64,000 nt of DNA, taken from assembly GCF_003217235.1 (NCBI RefSeq), contig NZ_QJTF01000003.1:172777-236776 (forward strand). The letters run 5' to 3'. The position numbers and the translations under genes were made by a program. This document shows, in pieces, positions 55,395 to 64,000 of this stretch (the first letter of the stretch is position 1; every line of letters begins with the position of its first letter). A model generated the notes under the pieces. That model saw nothing but the letters and a program-made list of their open reading frames with translations, was not told the origin of the DNA and did not search any database. This stretch comes from Paramesorhizobium leguminum. Its GTDB lineage: Bacteria > Pseudomonadota > Alphaproteobacteria > Rhizobiales > Rhizobiaceae.

Positions 55395-55519
55395 TCAGTG
55401 AGCGGTGAGCGGTGAGCATCACTATCTTACTGCTTACTGCTTACTGCTTACTGCTTACTGCATACTGCTCACTGCTTACTGCTTACTGATCACTGCTTAC
55501 TGATCACCACTCACTACTC
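55377..55519. repeat. heptamer repeat junction, locus E (longest)
   Basis: Rightward GTGAGCG/GTGATCA units (55377-55419) and more than ten leftward units (TTACTGC, CTTACTG, CTCACTG, GATCACT variants, 55424-55519) span the gap between the convergent LLM and murI genes and enter both reading frames. The largest and most varied of the five arrays. Confidence 0.88.
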
Positions 55520-56337
55520 CCCAACCCAAACCCCTGCATCAACCTTCTTGTCGAAAAATCCGGCTGGCCGGAGGTGAAGATGGCTATGTCGTCGCCATGC
55601 TCCGGCTGGGCGCCGCTGCTCGCCAAGAGCGAGCGTGCGCGGCGGGCAATCGCCTCTGCCGGGTCGAGCCAATCGACCGGCCAGGGCGCGAGCCGGCGAA
55701 AGACATTGGCCATGAAGGGATAATGCGTGCAGGCGAGCACGACGATATCCGTGCGCCCTCCGTCCTTCTCGATGAAGCACGGCGCGATTTCCGCCAGAAC
55801 CGCCGCGTCATCCACCGCCTCGCCCCGGATATGCGCCTCCGCCATGCGGGCGAGATTTTCGCTTCCCACCAGATGCACATGGCATTGCGTGGCGAATGAC
55901 TGGATCAGGTCGCGGGTATAGGCGCGCTTCACCGTGCCGGGTGTCGCCAGCACCGAGACGAGCCGCGAGCGTGTGCGCTCCGCCGCAGGCTTAATCGCCG
56001 GGACGGTGCCGACAAAGGGTGTTGCGGGATAGGCGCGGCGCAGATCGTCGAGCACCAGCGTCGAGGCCGTGTTGCAGGCAATGATCGCGATTTCCGGATC
56101 ATGCTGGGCGATAAAACCGCCGAATAGCGTGACGATACGCGCCTTTAGCGCCTCTTCTTCCCATCCGCCATAAGGAAAGCCCGCATCATCGGCGATATAG
56201 ACGAAGCGTCGGTCCGGCATCAGCACCCGCGCCTCGCGCAGCACTGTCAGCCCGCCAATGCCGCTGTCGAAGACCAATATCGGCCGGTCCAGCGCGATAT
56301 CGACCGCCTTTTGCGCTACCGGTTCGACAAGCGTCAT
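55504..56337 (-). CDS. murI: glutamate racemase
   Basis: Makes D-glutamate for peptidoglycan. Catalytic segments: [33 protein letters not shown] (first Cys) and [19 protein letters not shown] (second Cys). The length of 277 residues is normal. Its last residues (SSEW, stop) are encoded within the heptamer array. The start overlaps the stop of the upstream RNA methyltransferase by 4 nt. Confidence 0.94.
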   Translation of the reverse strand: MTLVEPVAQKAVDIALDRPILVFDSGIGGLTVLREARVLMPDRRFVYIADDAGFPYGGWEEEALKARIVTLFGGFIAQHDPEIAIIACNTASTLVLDDLRRAYPATPFVGTVPAIKPAAERTRSRLVSVLATPGTVKRAYTRDLIQSFATQCHVHLVGSENLARMAEAHIRGEAVDDAAVLAEIAPCFIEKDGGRTDIVVLACTHYPFMANVFRRLAPWPVDWLDPAEAIARRARSLLASSGAQPEHGDDIAIFTSGQPDFSTRRLMQGFGLGSSEW

Positions 56338-57167
56338 TCGCCTTGTTCCTTTTTCGCCCCCTTCGGCTTTTCGCGCCCTTCCGGCGCGCCGGAGCCGCGC
56401 GGATGCTTGCGCGTGAAATAATCGAGCGAGGTGACGACACCGCGCAACAGCTTCACCTCGGCTTCGCCAAATCCGGCGCGGGTCAGCACGGAGCGCAAAT
56501 TGTGCGCCATGGTTTCCTTGCGCGCCGCGGGACGGAAATAGCCGCGCGCATCAAGAGCTTCCTCCAGATGGTTGAAGAAACCGTGAAGCGTTTCCTTGCG
56601 CGCCGGCTCCAGTTCCGGCCCGCGAAAGGCGGTATCGGTCTCGCTCTCCATGCCCGATTTCATCCATTCATAGGACATCAGCAGCACGGCTTGCGCGATG
56701 TTGAGCGAGGCAAAGGCCGGATTGACCGGGAAGGTCACCAGTTCGTCGGCAAGGCTCACCTCCTCATTGCTGAGGCCGAAGCGCTCGCGCCCGAAGAGGA
56801 TGCCGATCTTCTGTCCCGCCGAAAAGCGCTGACGCAGCACCCTGCCCGCTTCCACCGGCCCGCGCACCGGCTTGAAGCCATCGCGCTCGCGCGCCGTGGT
56901 GGCGAATACAAAGCCAAGGTCCGCTATGGCGGAGGGCAGATCGCTATAGACCTTCGCGCCATCGATCACATGATCGGCCTTGCTCGCCGCCGCGCGCGCC
57001 TTCTCATTGGGAAACTCTTCGCGTGGATTGACGAGACGCAACTCGGAAAGCCCGAAATTCGCCATCGCCCGCGCCACCATGCCGATATTCTCCGGCAATT
57101 GCGGCTCAACCAGAATGATGGCGGGGCCTTCCGCGATGAATGGGCGATTTTTGTCCGTTCCGGCCAT
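56334..57167 (-). CDS. TrmH/SpoU family RNA methyltransferase (TrmJ-like)
   Basis: 277 residues. SPOUT fold: [81 protein letters not shown]. The order resembles TrmJ, which 2'-O-methylates position 32 of tRNAs; the C-terminal extension ends in a Lys/Glu-rich tail. Coupled to murI. Divergent from icd. Confidence 0.88.
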   Translation of the reverse strand: MAGTDKNRPFIAEGPAIILVEPQLPENIGMVARAMANFGLSELRLVNPREEFPNEKARAAASKADHVIDGAKVYSDLPSAIADLGFVFATTARERDGFKPVRGPVEAGRVLRQRFSAGQKIGILFGRERFGLSNEEVSLADELVTFPVNPAFASLNIAQAVLLMSYEWMKSGMESETDTAFRGPELEPARKETLHGFFNHLEEALDARGYFRPAARKETMAHNLRSVLTRAGFGEAEVKLLRGVVTSLDYFTRKHPRGSGAPEGREKPKGAKKEQGE

Positions 57168-57308
57168 GACAGTCTCTTATATCTGAAATGCCGCACTCAC
57201 TGGCACAATCGCGGGGAAAACTCAAACACGCCCCCTCGATATCGCCCTTTGCCTTGGCGCGACGTGGTGCTATAGGGGCGCGACCCACCAAGACAAGAGG
57301 CTTTTTCA

Positions 57309-58523
57309 ATGGCGAAGATCAAGGTTGCGAACCCGGTTGTCGAGCTCGACGGCGATGAGATGACCCGCATTATCTGGCAGTTCATCAAGGACAAGCTCAT
57401 CCATCCCTATCTCGACGTCGACCTGAAATATTACGATCTTTCGGTCGAAAACCGCGATGCCACCAGCGATCAGGTCACGATCGACGCCGCCAATGCGATC
57501 AAGCAATATGGCGTCGGCGTCAAATGCGCGACCATTACCCCCGATGAAGGCCGCGTCGAGGAATTCAAGCTCAAGAAGATGTGGAAGTCGCCCAACGGCA
57601 CCATCCGCAACATTCTGGGCGGCGTGATCTTCCGCGAGCCGATCATCTGCAAGAACGTGCCGCGCCTGGTGCCGGGCTGGACCAAGCCGATCATCGTCGG
57701 CCGCCATGCCTTTGGCGATCAGTACCGCGCCACTGATTTCAAGTTCCCCGGCAAGGGCAAGCTCTCCATCAAGTTCGTCGGCGACGACGGCGAGGTGATC
57801 GAGCACGAGGTCTATGAAGCGCCGGGCGCCGGCGTGGCGATGGCCATGTACAATCTCGACGAATCGATCAAGGAATTCGCCCGCGCCTCGTTCAATTATG
57901 GCCTGCAGCGCGGCTATCCGGTCTATCTCTCCACCAAGAACACGATCCTCAAGGCCTATGACGGCCGCTTCAAGGATATTTTCCAGGAAGTGTTCGACGC
58001 CGAGTTCAAGGCCGAATTCGAGAAGAAGAAGATCTGGTACGAGCATCGCCTGATCGACGACATGGTCGCCTCCGCGCTCAAATGGTCCGGCGGCTATGTC
58101 TGGGCTTGCAAGAACTACGATGGCGACGTGCAGTCGGACATCGTGGCGCAGGGCTTCGGCTCGCTCGGCCTGATGACCTCAGTGCTGATGACGCCGGATG
58201 GCAAGACGGTGGAAGCGGAAGCCGCGCATGGCACTGTCACCCGCCACTATCGCCAACACCAGAAGGGCGAGGAAACCTCGACCAACTCGATCGCCTCGAT
58301 CTTCGCCTGGACGCGCGGCCTCGCACACCGCGCCAAGCTTGATAATAACGCCGAGCTGAAGCGCTTTGCCGACACACTCGAGAAGGTCTGTGTCGATACG
58401 GTTGAATCCGGCTACATGACCAAGGATCTGGCGCTGCTGATCGGCCCGGACCAGCCTTGGCTCTCGACCACCGGCTTCCTCGACAAGATCGACGAGAATT
58501 TGCAGAAGGCGATGGCTGCGTAA
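57309..58523 (+). CDS. icd: NADP-dependent isocitrate dehydrogenase
   Basis: TCA-cycle enzyme making 2-oxoglutarate, of the eukaryote-like type II class (404 residues): [71 protein letters not shown] and [31 protein letters not shown] with the NADP-specific residues. A CTATAG-like -10 box lies 40 nt upstream. Confidence 0.96.
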   Translation: MAKIKVANPVVELDGDEMTRIIWQFIKDKLIHPYLDVDLKYYDLSVENRDATSDQVTIDAANAIKQYGVGVKCATITPDEGRVEEFKLKKMWKSPNGTIRNILGGVIFREPIICKNVPRLVPGWTKPIIVGRHAFGDQYRATDFKFPGKGKLSIKFVGDDGEVIEHEVYEAPGAGVAMAMYNLDESIKEFARASFNYGLQRGYPVYLSTKNTILKAYDGRFKDIFQEVFDAEFKAEFEKKKIWYEHRLIDDMVASALKWSGGYVWACKNYDGDVQSDIVAQGFGSLGLMTSVLMTPDGKTVEAEAAHGTVTRHYRQHQKGEETSTNSIASIFAWTRGLAHRAKLDNNAELKRFADTLEKVCVDTVESGYMTKDLALLIGPDQPWLSTTGFLDKIDENLQKAMAA

Positions 58524-58541
58524 ATAAGTCCGACGCTATTT

Positions 58542-58678
58542 CCCTCCCCCTTGCGGGGAGGGTGGCCCGTAGGGTCGGGTGGGGGTGGTGACGTTTGCGC
58601 TTTTGCCGGAGAAATTGGCGTAACGTCACCACCCCCATCCGCCCGCTGACGCGGGCACCTTCCCCGCAAGGGGGAAGG
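58542..58678. repeat. C-rich inverted repeat between icd and GST gene
   Basis: Left arm CCTCCCCCTTGCGGGGAGG... and right arm ...CCTTCCCCGCAAGGGGGAAGG, with inner GGGTGGGGGTGGTGACGTT / AACGTCACCACCCCCATCC. Imperfect but long, of the Rhizobiales mosaic type. Could end icd transcription. Confidence 0.7.
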
Positions 58679-58766
58679 AGGCACCACACCGAAACCCGGC
58701 CTTCCGAGGCCGGGTTTTCTTTTGGAGGGAATGGGTGCATCCTGCTGTTATCGAAGGAGGTCCTCC

Positions 58767-59396
58767 ATGTCCGAACTGACGCTCTATACCAATCCCATGT
58801 CGCGCGGGCGCATCGCCCGCTGGATGCTGGAAGAGATCGGCGAGCCTTATAATGTGGAAATCCTCGATTTCGGGCCGCCGATGAAGAACGACGAATATTG
58901 CGCGATCAACCCCATGGGCAAGGTTCCCGCGCTGCGCCACGGTTCGCATGTTGTCACCGAAGCTGCCGCCATTTGCGCCTATCTGGCGGATACTTTTCCG
59001 CAGGCAGGGCTGGCTCCTCGTCCGGAGGAGCGCGCCGATTACTATCGCTGGATGTTCTTTGCCGCCGGTCCCGTAGAGGCGGCGCTGACCAACCATGCGC
59101 TCGGCCTCGAGCCGCCGGCTGAAAAAAGTCGCATGGTCGGCTATGGAACCTACACGTCCGTTCTCGATGCCCTGGAAAAGGCCGTATCGCGTCATCCCTA
59201 TATTGCCGGCGAGCGTTTCACCGCCGCTGACGTTTATGTCGGCTCGCAAGTATCCTGGGGTCTTGGCTTCGGCACGCTCGAACCGCGCCCAGCCTTCACC
59301 GCCTATGCGCAGCGGCTAAAGCAACGCCAGGCCTTGGCTCGCGCCAATGAGTTGGACGATGCCGCCGCACAGAGCATGAAGAAGGCTTCAAGCTGA
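58767..59396 (+). CDS. glutathione S-transferase family protein
   Basis: 209 residues from ATG 58767, preceded by a full-strength AAGGAGG. Thioredoxin-like N-terminal domain (LTLYTNPMSRGRIARWMLEEIGEPYNVEILDFG, NPMGKVPALRHGSHVVTEAAAICAYLAD) and helical C-terminal domain (PYIAGERFTAADVYVGSQVSWGLGFGTL). Serine in NPMSRGR is the likely catalytic residue. Role in electrophile or peroxide detoxification. Confidence 0.9.
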   Translation: MSELTLYTNPMSRGRIARWMLEEIGEPYNVEILDFGPPMKNDEYCAINPMGKVPALRHGSHVVTEAAAICAYLADTFPQAGLAPRPEERADYYRWMFFAAGPVEAALTNHALGLEPPAEKSRMVGYGTYTSVLDALEKAVSRHPYIAGERFTAADVYVGSQVSWGLGFGTLEPRPAFTAYAQRLKQRQALARANELDDAAAQSMKKASS

Positions 59397-59418
59397 TTGG
59401 TCGTATCAAAACCGAACC

Positions 59419-59444
59419 ACAGCACAATTCGCGAATTGTGCTGT
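59419..59444. promoter_or_regulatory. perfect 26-bp palindrome
   Basis: A fully symmetric 26-bp sequence with half-site ACAGCACAATTCG, 22 nt after the GST stop and 55 nt before the xth start. No T-run on either side, so it is more likely an operator or a symmetric repeat than an intrinsic terminator. Confidence 0.5.
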
Positions 59445-59499
59445 CAGGAACGCAGCGAAGCTCTTGCCCTCCATTGGCCGGCGGCTTAAGCCTCGAAGC

Positions 59500-60282
59500 A
59501 TGAAAATTGCGACATGGAACATCAACGGTATCAAGGCGCGGATCGATAACCTTCTGCGTTGGCTGCAGGAGTCAGCGCCCGATGTCGTCTGCCTTCAAGA
59601 GATCAAGTCCGTCGATGAGCTGTTTCCAAGACTGGAAATCGAGGCTCTAGGCTATCATGTGGAGACTCATGGCCAGAAGGGCTTCAACGGCGTTGCCATT
59701 CTTTCCAAAAACACACCGGATGAAGTCTTGCGCGGGCTTCCCGGCGCGGATACGGATGAGCAATCTCGTTTCATCGAGGCAGTGTTTTCGCGGCCTGGCG
59801 GCGTCATTCGCGTCGCTTCCCTCTATTTGCCAAACGGCAACCCGGTGAATACCGAGAAATATCTCTACAAGCTCGCCTGGATGGAAAGGCTGGAGCGCTG
59901 GGCATCGAGCCGTCTCCCATTGGGGGAGCCTTTGGTGCTTGCCGGAGACTATAATGTCATACCGCAGCCGCAGGATGCGAAACATCCAGAACAATGGCTC
60001 AATGACGCGCTTTTCCTCCCCGCGACAAGGCAGGCATTCCGCAGGCTGGAAAATCTGGGTTTCAGCGATGCGATCCGTTCCGTCAGCGACGCGCCCGATC
60101 TCTATACATTTTGGGATTATCAGGCGGGCGCATGGCGGCGCAACAATGGCATCCGCATCGATCACCTGATGCTGTCGCCGGAAGCCGCCGATCGCCTTGT
60201 CTCCGCCGATATCGAAAAATATGTGCGCGCGTGGGAGAAGCCGTCCGACCACGTACCGGTCGTTATCGAGCTGACGATCTAG
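59500..60282 (+). CDS. xth: exodeoxyribonuclease III
   Basis: Class II AP endonuclease/3'-5' exonuclease in base excision repair, 260 residues. Motifs: KIATWNINGIKARI, VVCLQEIKSVDELF, GFNGVAILSK, LAGDYNVIPQPQD and SDHVPVVIEL. Start at ATG 59500. Preceded by a 26-bp palindrome. Confidence 0.94.
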   Translation: MKIATWNINGIKARIDNLLRWLQESAPDVVCLQEIKSVDELFPRLEIEALGYHVETHGQKGFNGVAILSKNTPDEVLRGLPGADTDEQSRFIEAVFSRPGGVIRVASLYLPNGNPVNTEKYLYKLAWMERLERWASSRLPLGEPLVLAGDYNVIPQPQDAKHPEQWLNDALFLPATRQAFRRLENLGFSDAIRSVSDAPDLYTFWDYQAGAWRRNNGIRIDHLMLSPEAADRLVSADIEKYVRAWEKPSDHVPVVIELTI

Positions 60283-60607
60283 AGAGCTTCCTCTTTTAAG
60301 GGAACCACTTGGTGTCCTTTTGCGCCGTTGTCGTGAATGGATAGGTTGAGGCATGGATTCCTGTGCTTGTCACAGATGAGATGCTCTAGACCACGTCCCG
60401 CGCCAACGATTTGCCGCATTTGGCGGGCCGCATGATCCCAAAAAGTTGCAGACTTTTCGAACAAAATCATGCGGCTTAAAAAGCATGATCCCGAAAGGTA
60501 CGCACCCTTCTCGGGTGAGATTATGCTTTAAAAACAAATACCTGTAGCGGGATACTTAAACTCAATTGCATCCCGTTCTCGTGCAAAGCTGACGAGGGAG
60601 GATTTCA
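60283..60607. other. 325-nt intergenic region with repeats
   Basis: No convincing ORF or RNA gene. It contains GGATTCCTGTGCTTGTCACAG (near 60355-60375), a widespread rhizobial repeat fragment, and two adjacent GCATGATC palindromes from 60427. The GDPD gene's promoter probably lies in its last 70 nt. Confidence 0.5.
60427..60530. repeat. two adjacent GCATGATC palindromes
   Basis: The first (60427-60475) has perfect 10-bp ends GCCGCATGAT / ATCATGCGGC and an AAAGTT ... ACTTTT core; the second (60479-60530) has AAGCATGATC / GATTATGCTT ends and a CCCGAAAGG ... CCTTCTCGGG core. Same family as 12647 and 28420. Confidence 0.7.
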
Positions 60608-61594
60608 ATGGTTCATCGATTCTTCAAAATTGCAGGTGTTGCCGCCGGTGCCTTTGCTGTCACGGCTTTTGCCGTCAATACGGATCTTTTAGCGCCGGAA
60701 GAACGGCCTCGCCCGCTCGTCATCGCCCACCGCGGCCTTGGCCAGACCTTCTCGCGTGAAGGGCTGCAGAACGACACCTGCACGGCAACGCGGATATTCC
60801 AGCCGGAGCATCCTTATCTCGAAAATACGATCGAAGGCTTCAAGGCGGCCTTCGCGGCCGGCGCCGATATTGTCGAATTCGATGTGCACCCTACCACTGA
60901 CGGCCAGTTCGCCGTCTTCCACGACTGGACCATCGATTGCCGCACCGAAGGGACAGGCGTCACCCGCAAGCAGAGTCTTGCCGACCTCAAAAAGCTCGAC
61001 ATAGGTTATGGCTATACCGCCGATGGCGGAAAAACCTTTCCGTTCCGTGGCAAAGGCGCAGGCCTGATACCGTCGCTTGACGAGGTGCTGGCGGCCTTTC
61101 CGGACCGGCGCTTTCTCATCAACATCAAGAGCAATGACGAGCGGGAGGGCCACCTTCTCGCCGCCAGGCTCAATACCCTTCCGCCCGAACAGCGGGCAAA
61201 TATCATGGTCTATGGCGGCGGCAAGGCGATCGACACTTTCAAAGCGTCCAGCCCCGAAACCAAGGTTCTGGGAACCGATGGAGCGATCCGTTGCTTCATC
61301 CGCCACGCGCTGCTCGGCTGGAGCGGTTATGTGCCGCAAGATTGCCGGCAGACGCTGTTCATGGTCCCGGCGAATTTCGCGCCCTTCATCTGGGGATATC
61401 CGAACCGGCTTGCCGCGCGCCTCGAAGACCATGGCTCGCTTCTCGTCACTCTCGGGCACAATAATGGCGAAAAGTCTACAACCGGCGTCGATGACGAACA
61501 GACGCTACGGCGAATTCCTGCCCGGTTCAACGGCGCCATCTGGACCAACCGTGTCGACCGCATCGGTCCGCTGGTCCACACCCCGGTCGATTAA
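60608..61594 (+). CDS. glycerophosphodiester phosphodiesterase family protein, exported
   Basis: 328 residues. An N-terminal hydrophobic segment (IAGVAAGAFAVTAFAV) directs export or anchors it. GDPD catalytic elements: VIAHRGLGQTF, ENTIEGFKAAFAAGADIVEFDVHPTTDGQFAVFHDWTIDCRT, and LINIKSNDE. Hydrolyses glycerophosphodiesters from lipids; periplasmic location inferred. Contains an insertion with cysteines (NDTCTATRIFQPEHPYL) between the first His motif and the ENT motif. Confidence 0.87.
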   Translation: MVHRFFKIAGVAAGAFAVTAFAVNTDLLAPEERPRPLVIAHRGLGQTFSREGLQNDTCTATRIFQPEHPYLENTIEGFKAAFAAGADIVEFDVHPTTDGQFAVFHDWTIDCRTEGTGVTRKQSLADLKKLDIGYGYTADGGKTFPFRGKGAGLIPSLDEVLAAFPDRRFLINIKSNDEREGHLLAARLNTLPPEQRANIMVYGGGKAIDTFKASSPETKVLGTDGAIRCFIRHALLGWSGYVPQDCRQTLFMVPANFAPFIWGYPNRLAARLEDHGSLLVTLGHNNGEKSTTGVDDEQTLRRIPARFNGAIWTNRVDRIGPLVHTPVD

Positions 61595-61631
61595 TCCACC
61601 AAGCTAAAGATTTTCGCGAAAGCCTGAGCGC

Positions 61632-61684
61632 AGGCGGGGAGAAACAAAAGGCGCAGCCTTCGAGCCGCCGCGCCCCGCCTTTCT
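61632..61684. terminator. bidirectional hairpin between GDPD and SDR genes
   Basis: AGGCGGGG (61632-61639) pairs with CCCCGCCT (61673-61680) around a 33-nt GC-rich loop that can also pair internally; TTCTC follows on the plus strand. Sits between convergent genes. Confidence 0.45.
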
Positions 61685-61688
61685 CATC

Positions 61689-62504
61689 TCAACCGGGCAA
61701 GTTGCTGAATTTGCGGATATTCCTGTCGACCACGGATTCAGGCAGAAAGCGCCGCATGAATCTGCCCTGCCCTGCCAGTTTCCCGGCGGTGTAGCGCCGT
61801 TTCGGCTGCGCTTCGGTGGCGGCTTTCACTACGGTTTGCGCCACCACTTCCGGAGCGTCGCCCCCTTCCACACCGCTGCGCATCTGCCTTTCGACCTGCG
61901 CGCGTATCGTATCGTAGATGGAAAGCGGCTGGTCTGGGCGCGTGATGTTTTCTTCAAACGAGGTGCGGGTAAGACCCGGCTCGACGAGCACGACCCGAAT
62001 GCCGAACGTGCGCAGTTCATGATCGAGCGATTCCGAATAGCCTTCGATCGCGTGCTTGGTGGAGGCGTAAAGCGCATTGTAGGGCGACGGGATCAATCCC
62101 AGGACGGAGCTCATATTGATGATCCTGCCCGCCCGCTGCCGCCGCATGATCGGCAATATGGCATTCGTTACGCGCAGAACGCCGAAGACATTCACATCGA
62201 ACAAAGCCTGCGCCTGCTCGGCGGAGGATTCCTCCGCGCCGCCAACGAGGCCAATGCCGGCATTGTTGACCAGTAGATCGATGCGTCCCGCTTCGCGCAG
62301 AACCTCATCCACCATCTTTTTGACCGACGCGTCGTCGGTCACGTCGCAGACCAGCATGGCAATGCCATCAGATGTCTCAGTGACCGCCTTCCGGCTGGTT
62401 CCGAACACGCGATAGCCGGTCTCCTTCAAGGCTCTTGCCGTTGCAAGGCCAATACCCGACGATGCGCCTGTGACTATGGCTACGCGATTCTCCGTCTTGG
62501 TCAT
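61689..62504 (-). CDS. SDR family oxidoreductase
   Basis: 271 residues, classical short-chain dehydrogenase: AIVTGASSGIGLATARAL, LVNNAGIG, IINMSSVLG and the catalytic YASTKHAIEGYSESL. Probably NADP-dependent; the substrate is unknown. Divergent from the HxlR regulator at 62591, which likely controls it in response to an electrophile. Confidence 0.9.
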   Translation of the reverse strand: MTKTENRVAIVTGASSGIGLATARALKETGYRVFGTSRKAVTETSDGIAMLVCDVTDDASVKKMVDEVLREAGRIDLLVNNAGIGLVGGAEESSAEQAQALFDVNVFGVLRVTNAILPIMRRQRAGRIINMSSVLGLIPSPYNALYASTKHAIEGYSESLDHELRTFGIRVVLVEPGLTRTSFEENITRPDQPLSIYDTIRAQVERQMRSGVEGGDAPEVVAQTVVKAATEAQPKRRYTAGKLAGQGRFMRRFLPESVVDRNIRKFSNLPG

Positions 62505-62553
62505 CTGATCTCAATTCTCCTGTTGCAGGGTGGACTATCCACTCCGCGACAGT

Positions 62554-62594
62554 TAGTATCATTTTGAAATCGAGTCACTATCAAAATAATATGA
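62554..62594. promoter_or_regulatory. inverted repeat between SDR and HxlR genes (candidate operator)
   Basis: TAGTATCATTTTGA (62554-62567) and TCAAAATAATATGA (62581-62594) form an imperfect AT-rich dyad; the right arm covers the HxlR start codon. Position suits autoregulation and control of the divergent SDR. Confidence 0.4.
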
Positions 62595-63025
62595 ACACCG
62601 ACAATCTTCTGGACGAGCCATGCCCCATTGCGCGCAGCCTGACCCTCGTCGGCGACGCGTGGAGCATGTTGATATTGCGCGACGCCCATGCCGGCATCAC
62701 GCGTTTTGATGATTTCCGCAAAAGTCTCGGTATCGCGCCCACGATGCTGACGCGCCGTCTTGCGACGCTGACAGAGGAAGGCCTGCTGGAAAAGCGGCGT
62801 TATCAGGAGCGGCCGCCGCGTGATGAGTATGTGTTGACGCTCGCCGGACAGGATTTTCTGCCGGTGCTCTTCATGATTGGTGGCTGGGGCAGAAAGCACC
62901 GCGGCGGCGGCAAGCTGACGCGCTTTCTGGACGCTGAAATGGGAACAGACATCGAGCCTGTCGCCGTGGATAACATTACAGGCGCAAAGATCGGAACGCG
63001 GGCGATCCGGATTATAAAACCATGA
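62591..63025 (+). CDS. HxlR family transcriptional regulator
   Basis: 144 residues from ATG 62591. Winged helix: CPIARSLTLVGDAWSMLILRDAHAGITRFDDFRKSLGIAPTMLTRRLATLTEEGLLEKRRYQERPPRDEYVLTLAGQDF. The Cys near the N-terminus (EPCPIAR) is the usual redox-sensing position. Pairs with the divergent SDR gene. The IS66 element begins 20 nt after its stop. Confidence 0.88.
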   Translation: MNTDNLLDEPCPIARSLTLVGDAWSMLILRDAHAGITRFDDFRKSLGIAPTMLTRRLATLTEEGLLEKRRYQERPPRDEYVLTLAGQDFLPVLFMIGGWGRKHRGGGKLTRFLDAEMGTDIEPVAVDNITGAKIGTRAIRIIKP

Positions 63026-63125
63026 CAGGCTCAGTCACTTCAAGCGTAAGCGCGAATTTCTGTGCACCTTTTCGTATTGAGTATGTTTTGACATGAGGTG
63101 TCCACTTAACGGAGGTGGACACCAA

Positions 63126-63587
63126 GTGATTGAGGACGATGAACGGAAGCTGCCGGTGAGGCGGGTGTTGCGCAACGGGCGCCGACGCTACGATGCGGCG
63201 TCGAAAGCGCGTCTTGTCGCGGCGTGCCTTGAGCCCGGCGTGTCGGTATCGCGACTTGCGCTTGAGCATGGGATCAACACGAATCTTCTGCGCAAATGGA
63301 TAAAGACCGCCAGGGAAGCCCAATCTCTGCCGCCCTCGGCGACATCGGCGTTCATTCCGGTTGTCGCGGCGGATCGCAGCTCGCCGATGCAGGGCAGCGT
63401 ATTGGATATGCCGGCCACGCGTGGTGACGGGCGGCTGGCGGCATCACACAGGACGGGCCGGTTGTCCTCGCCGGCCCGGTTGAACGCGTCACTGCCGAAC
63501 GGCGTGGAATTGACGCTGGAATGCGGGGATGTGGATGGGTTGACGGCGATGTCAGGAGCGTTGGGCGATGTTCAGGCTGGGCGCTGA
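63126..63587 (+). CDS. IS66 TnpA-like (IS66 orf1) transposition protein
   Basis: 153 residues from GTG 63126 (GGAGG about 10 nt upstream, at the loop of a hairpin). Helix-turn-helix start RRYDAASKARLVAACLEPGVSVSRLALEHGINTNLLRKWIKTARE, as in the first ORF of IS66 elements. The second half is low-complexity. Overlaps the next frame by 20 nt, the usual coupling in this family. Confidence 0.85.
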   Translation: MIEDDERKLPVRRVLRNGRRRYDAASKARLVAACLEPGVSVSRLALEHGINTNLLRKWIKTAREAQSLPPSATSAFIPVVAADRSSPMQGSVLDMPATRGDGRLAASHRTGRLSSPARLNASLPNGVELTLECGDVDGLTAMSGALGDVQAGR

Positions 63588-64000
63588 TCTTCAAGTCTAT
63601 CTGCACCGCGAGCCGATCGATTTTCGGGCCGGGATCAACAGCCTTGCGGTTCTGGTTCAGGAGACGATGGCGCTCGATCCGTTTGCTCCGGCGGTTTTTG
63701 CGTTCTGCAATAAACGTCGCGACCGGATGAAGCTCGTCGCCGAGCAGCTTCATATCGAGGTGAAGGCGAAGGTCCTGCAGAATGTGCGGTTCAAATATGC
63801 CTGCCGCCACTGCGAGCGGACCGGCATCACCACGCCGGTCGTGATCGCGCCGATGCCCGCGCAACCGTTGCCTGGCAGCATCGCCACTGCCTCGACGCTG
63901 GCCTTCGCGCTGGTTCATAAATATGTCGACGGCACCCCGCTCTACCGCCTGGCGCAGGTCTTCGAGCGCGCCGGGGTTCCCGTCAGCCGTGGCGCTCTGG
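63568..64000 (+). pseudogene. in-frame tnpB::tnpC fusion of IS66, truncated by window end
   Basis: ATG 63568 opens a frame with no stop to the window edge (at least 144 codons). Residues 1-55 are TnpB (MFRLGADLQVYLHREPIDFRAGINSL ... AFCNKRRDRMKL). From about residue 56 the sequence becomes the middle of TnpC: VAEQLHIEVKAKVLQNVRFKYACRHCERTG, with the zinc-like CxxC, then PGSIATASTLAFALVHKYVDGTPLYRLAQVFERAGVPVSRGAL. The second half of tnpB and the N-terminal part of tnpC are missing, so a deletion near 63727-63745 joined them in frame. Normal transposition is unlikely unless the fusion works. Confidence 0.78.

Larger units (their letters stand above)
63046..64000 (+). mobile_element. IS66 family element, left part, rearranged
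   Basis: Left terminal sequence GTAAGCGCGAATTTC (63046) matches the GTAAGCG ends typical of IS66 elements; CTTCAAGC just before it is the candidate 8-bp target duplication. Two genes follow: a tnpA homologue, then a frame joining the start of tnpB to the middle of tnpC. The right end is outside the window. A 9-bp stem (63097-63105 / 63115-63123) surrounds the tnpA ribosome site. Confidence 0.8.

Noticed and set aside
55377..55519. CRISPR-like array
   Set aside because: Units are 7 nt and contiguous without unique spacers, and no cas genes are present; it is a slipped heptamer array.

Overview
The window is about 60% GC and reads as chromosome of an alphaproteobacterium of the order Hyphomicrobiales (Rhizobiales), most likely near Brucellaceae/Phyllobacteriaceae. 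The evidence is the block pcm-serS-tatC-tatB-tatA-scpB-scpA-nagZ-SPOR-argS-dgt-erpA, the aerobic cobG-H-I-J order, the purine backbone purB / DUF1476 / purC-purS-purQ / purL-bolA ... grxD ... rpsD ... murI-TrmH-type methylase-icd, the ATPase-zeta (DUF1476) gene, and a GTTC-N7-GTTC LexA box. These assignments come from reading protein motifs; no database search was possible. I see no rRNA, tRNA, CRISPR array or prophage.

Layout. 1-3.8 kb: dnaE (replicative polymerase) preceded by an unannotated 28-codon membrane microgene with an ideal ribosome site and a LexA box inside its promoter. 4-7.5 kb: a MaoC/CitE-like pair, flavin reductase, nitroreductase, and an exported protein of unknown function. 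7.6-21.5 kb: a long minus-strand housekeeping run for envelope division (degenerate LytM factor), protein repair, Ser-tRNA charging, Tat export, chromosome condensation, muropeptide recycling, a SPOR protein, Arg-tRNA charging and dNTP hydrolysis. 21.6-26.2 kb: erpA and a four-gene aerobic cobalamin operon. 26.2-30.4 kb: a lipoprotein, secreted hydrolase, flavin reductase, ABC binding protein and methyltransferase. 30.5-49 kb: rpe and the purine genes, interrupted by accessory insertions. 49-58.5 kb: MFS pump, rpsD, extensin-like protein, redox enzymes, murI, RNA methylase, icd. 58.7-64 kb: GST, exonuclease III, GDPD-like protein, an HxlR/SDR pair, and the left part of a rearranged IS66 element cut by the window edge.

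Between genes there are several repeat families. The most unusual is a heptanucleotide array (GTGAGCA and close variants) running in opposite directions from the ends of convergent genes. It occurs at five places and in three genes supplies the last codons or the stop. Others are GCATGATC...GATCATGC palindromes, a perfect 48-bp inverted repeat, and C-rich mosaic repeats.

The best candidate for an undescribed system is the SOS-controlled microgene ahead of dnaE. By size, topology and control it resembles the SidA class of DNA-damage-induced division inhibitors (and the TisB class of SOS toxins). Secondary candidates are the heptamer junctions, a DUF4160/DUF2442-HTH pair, two coiled-coil genes translationally coupled into the purS-purQ operon, and a membrane-anchored AraC regulator divergent from a secreted hydrolase.
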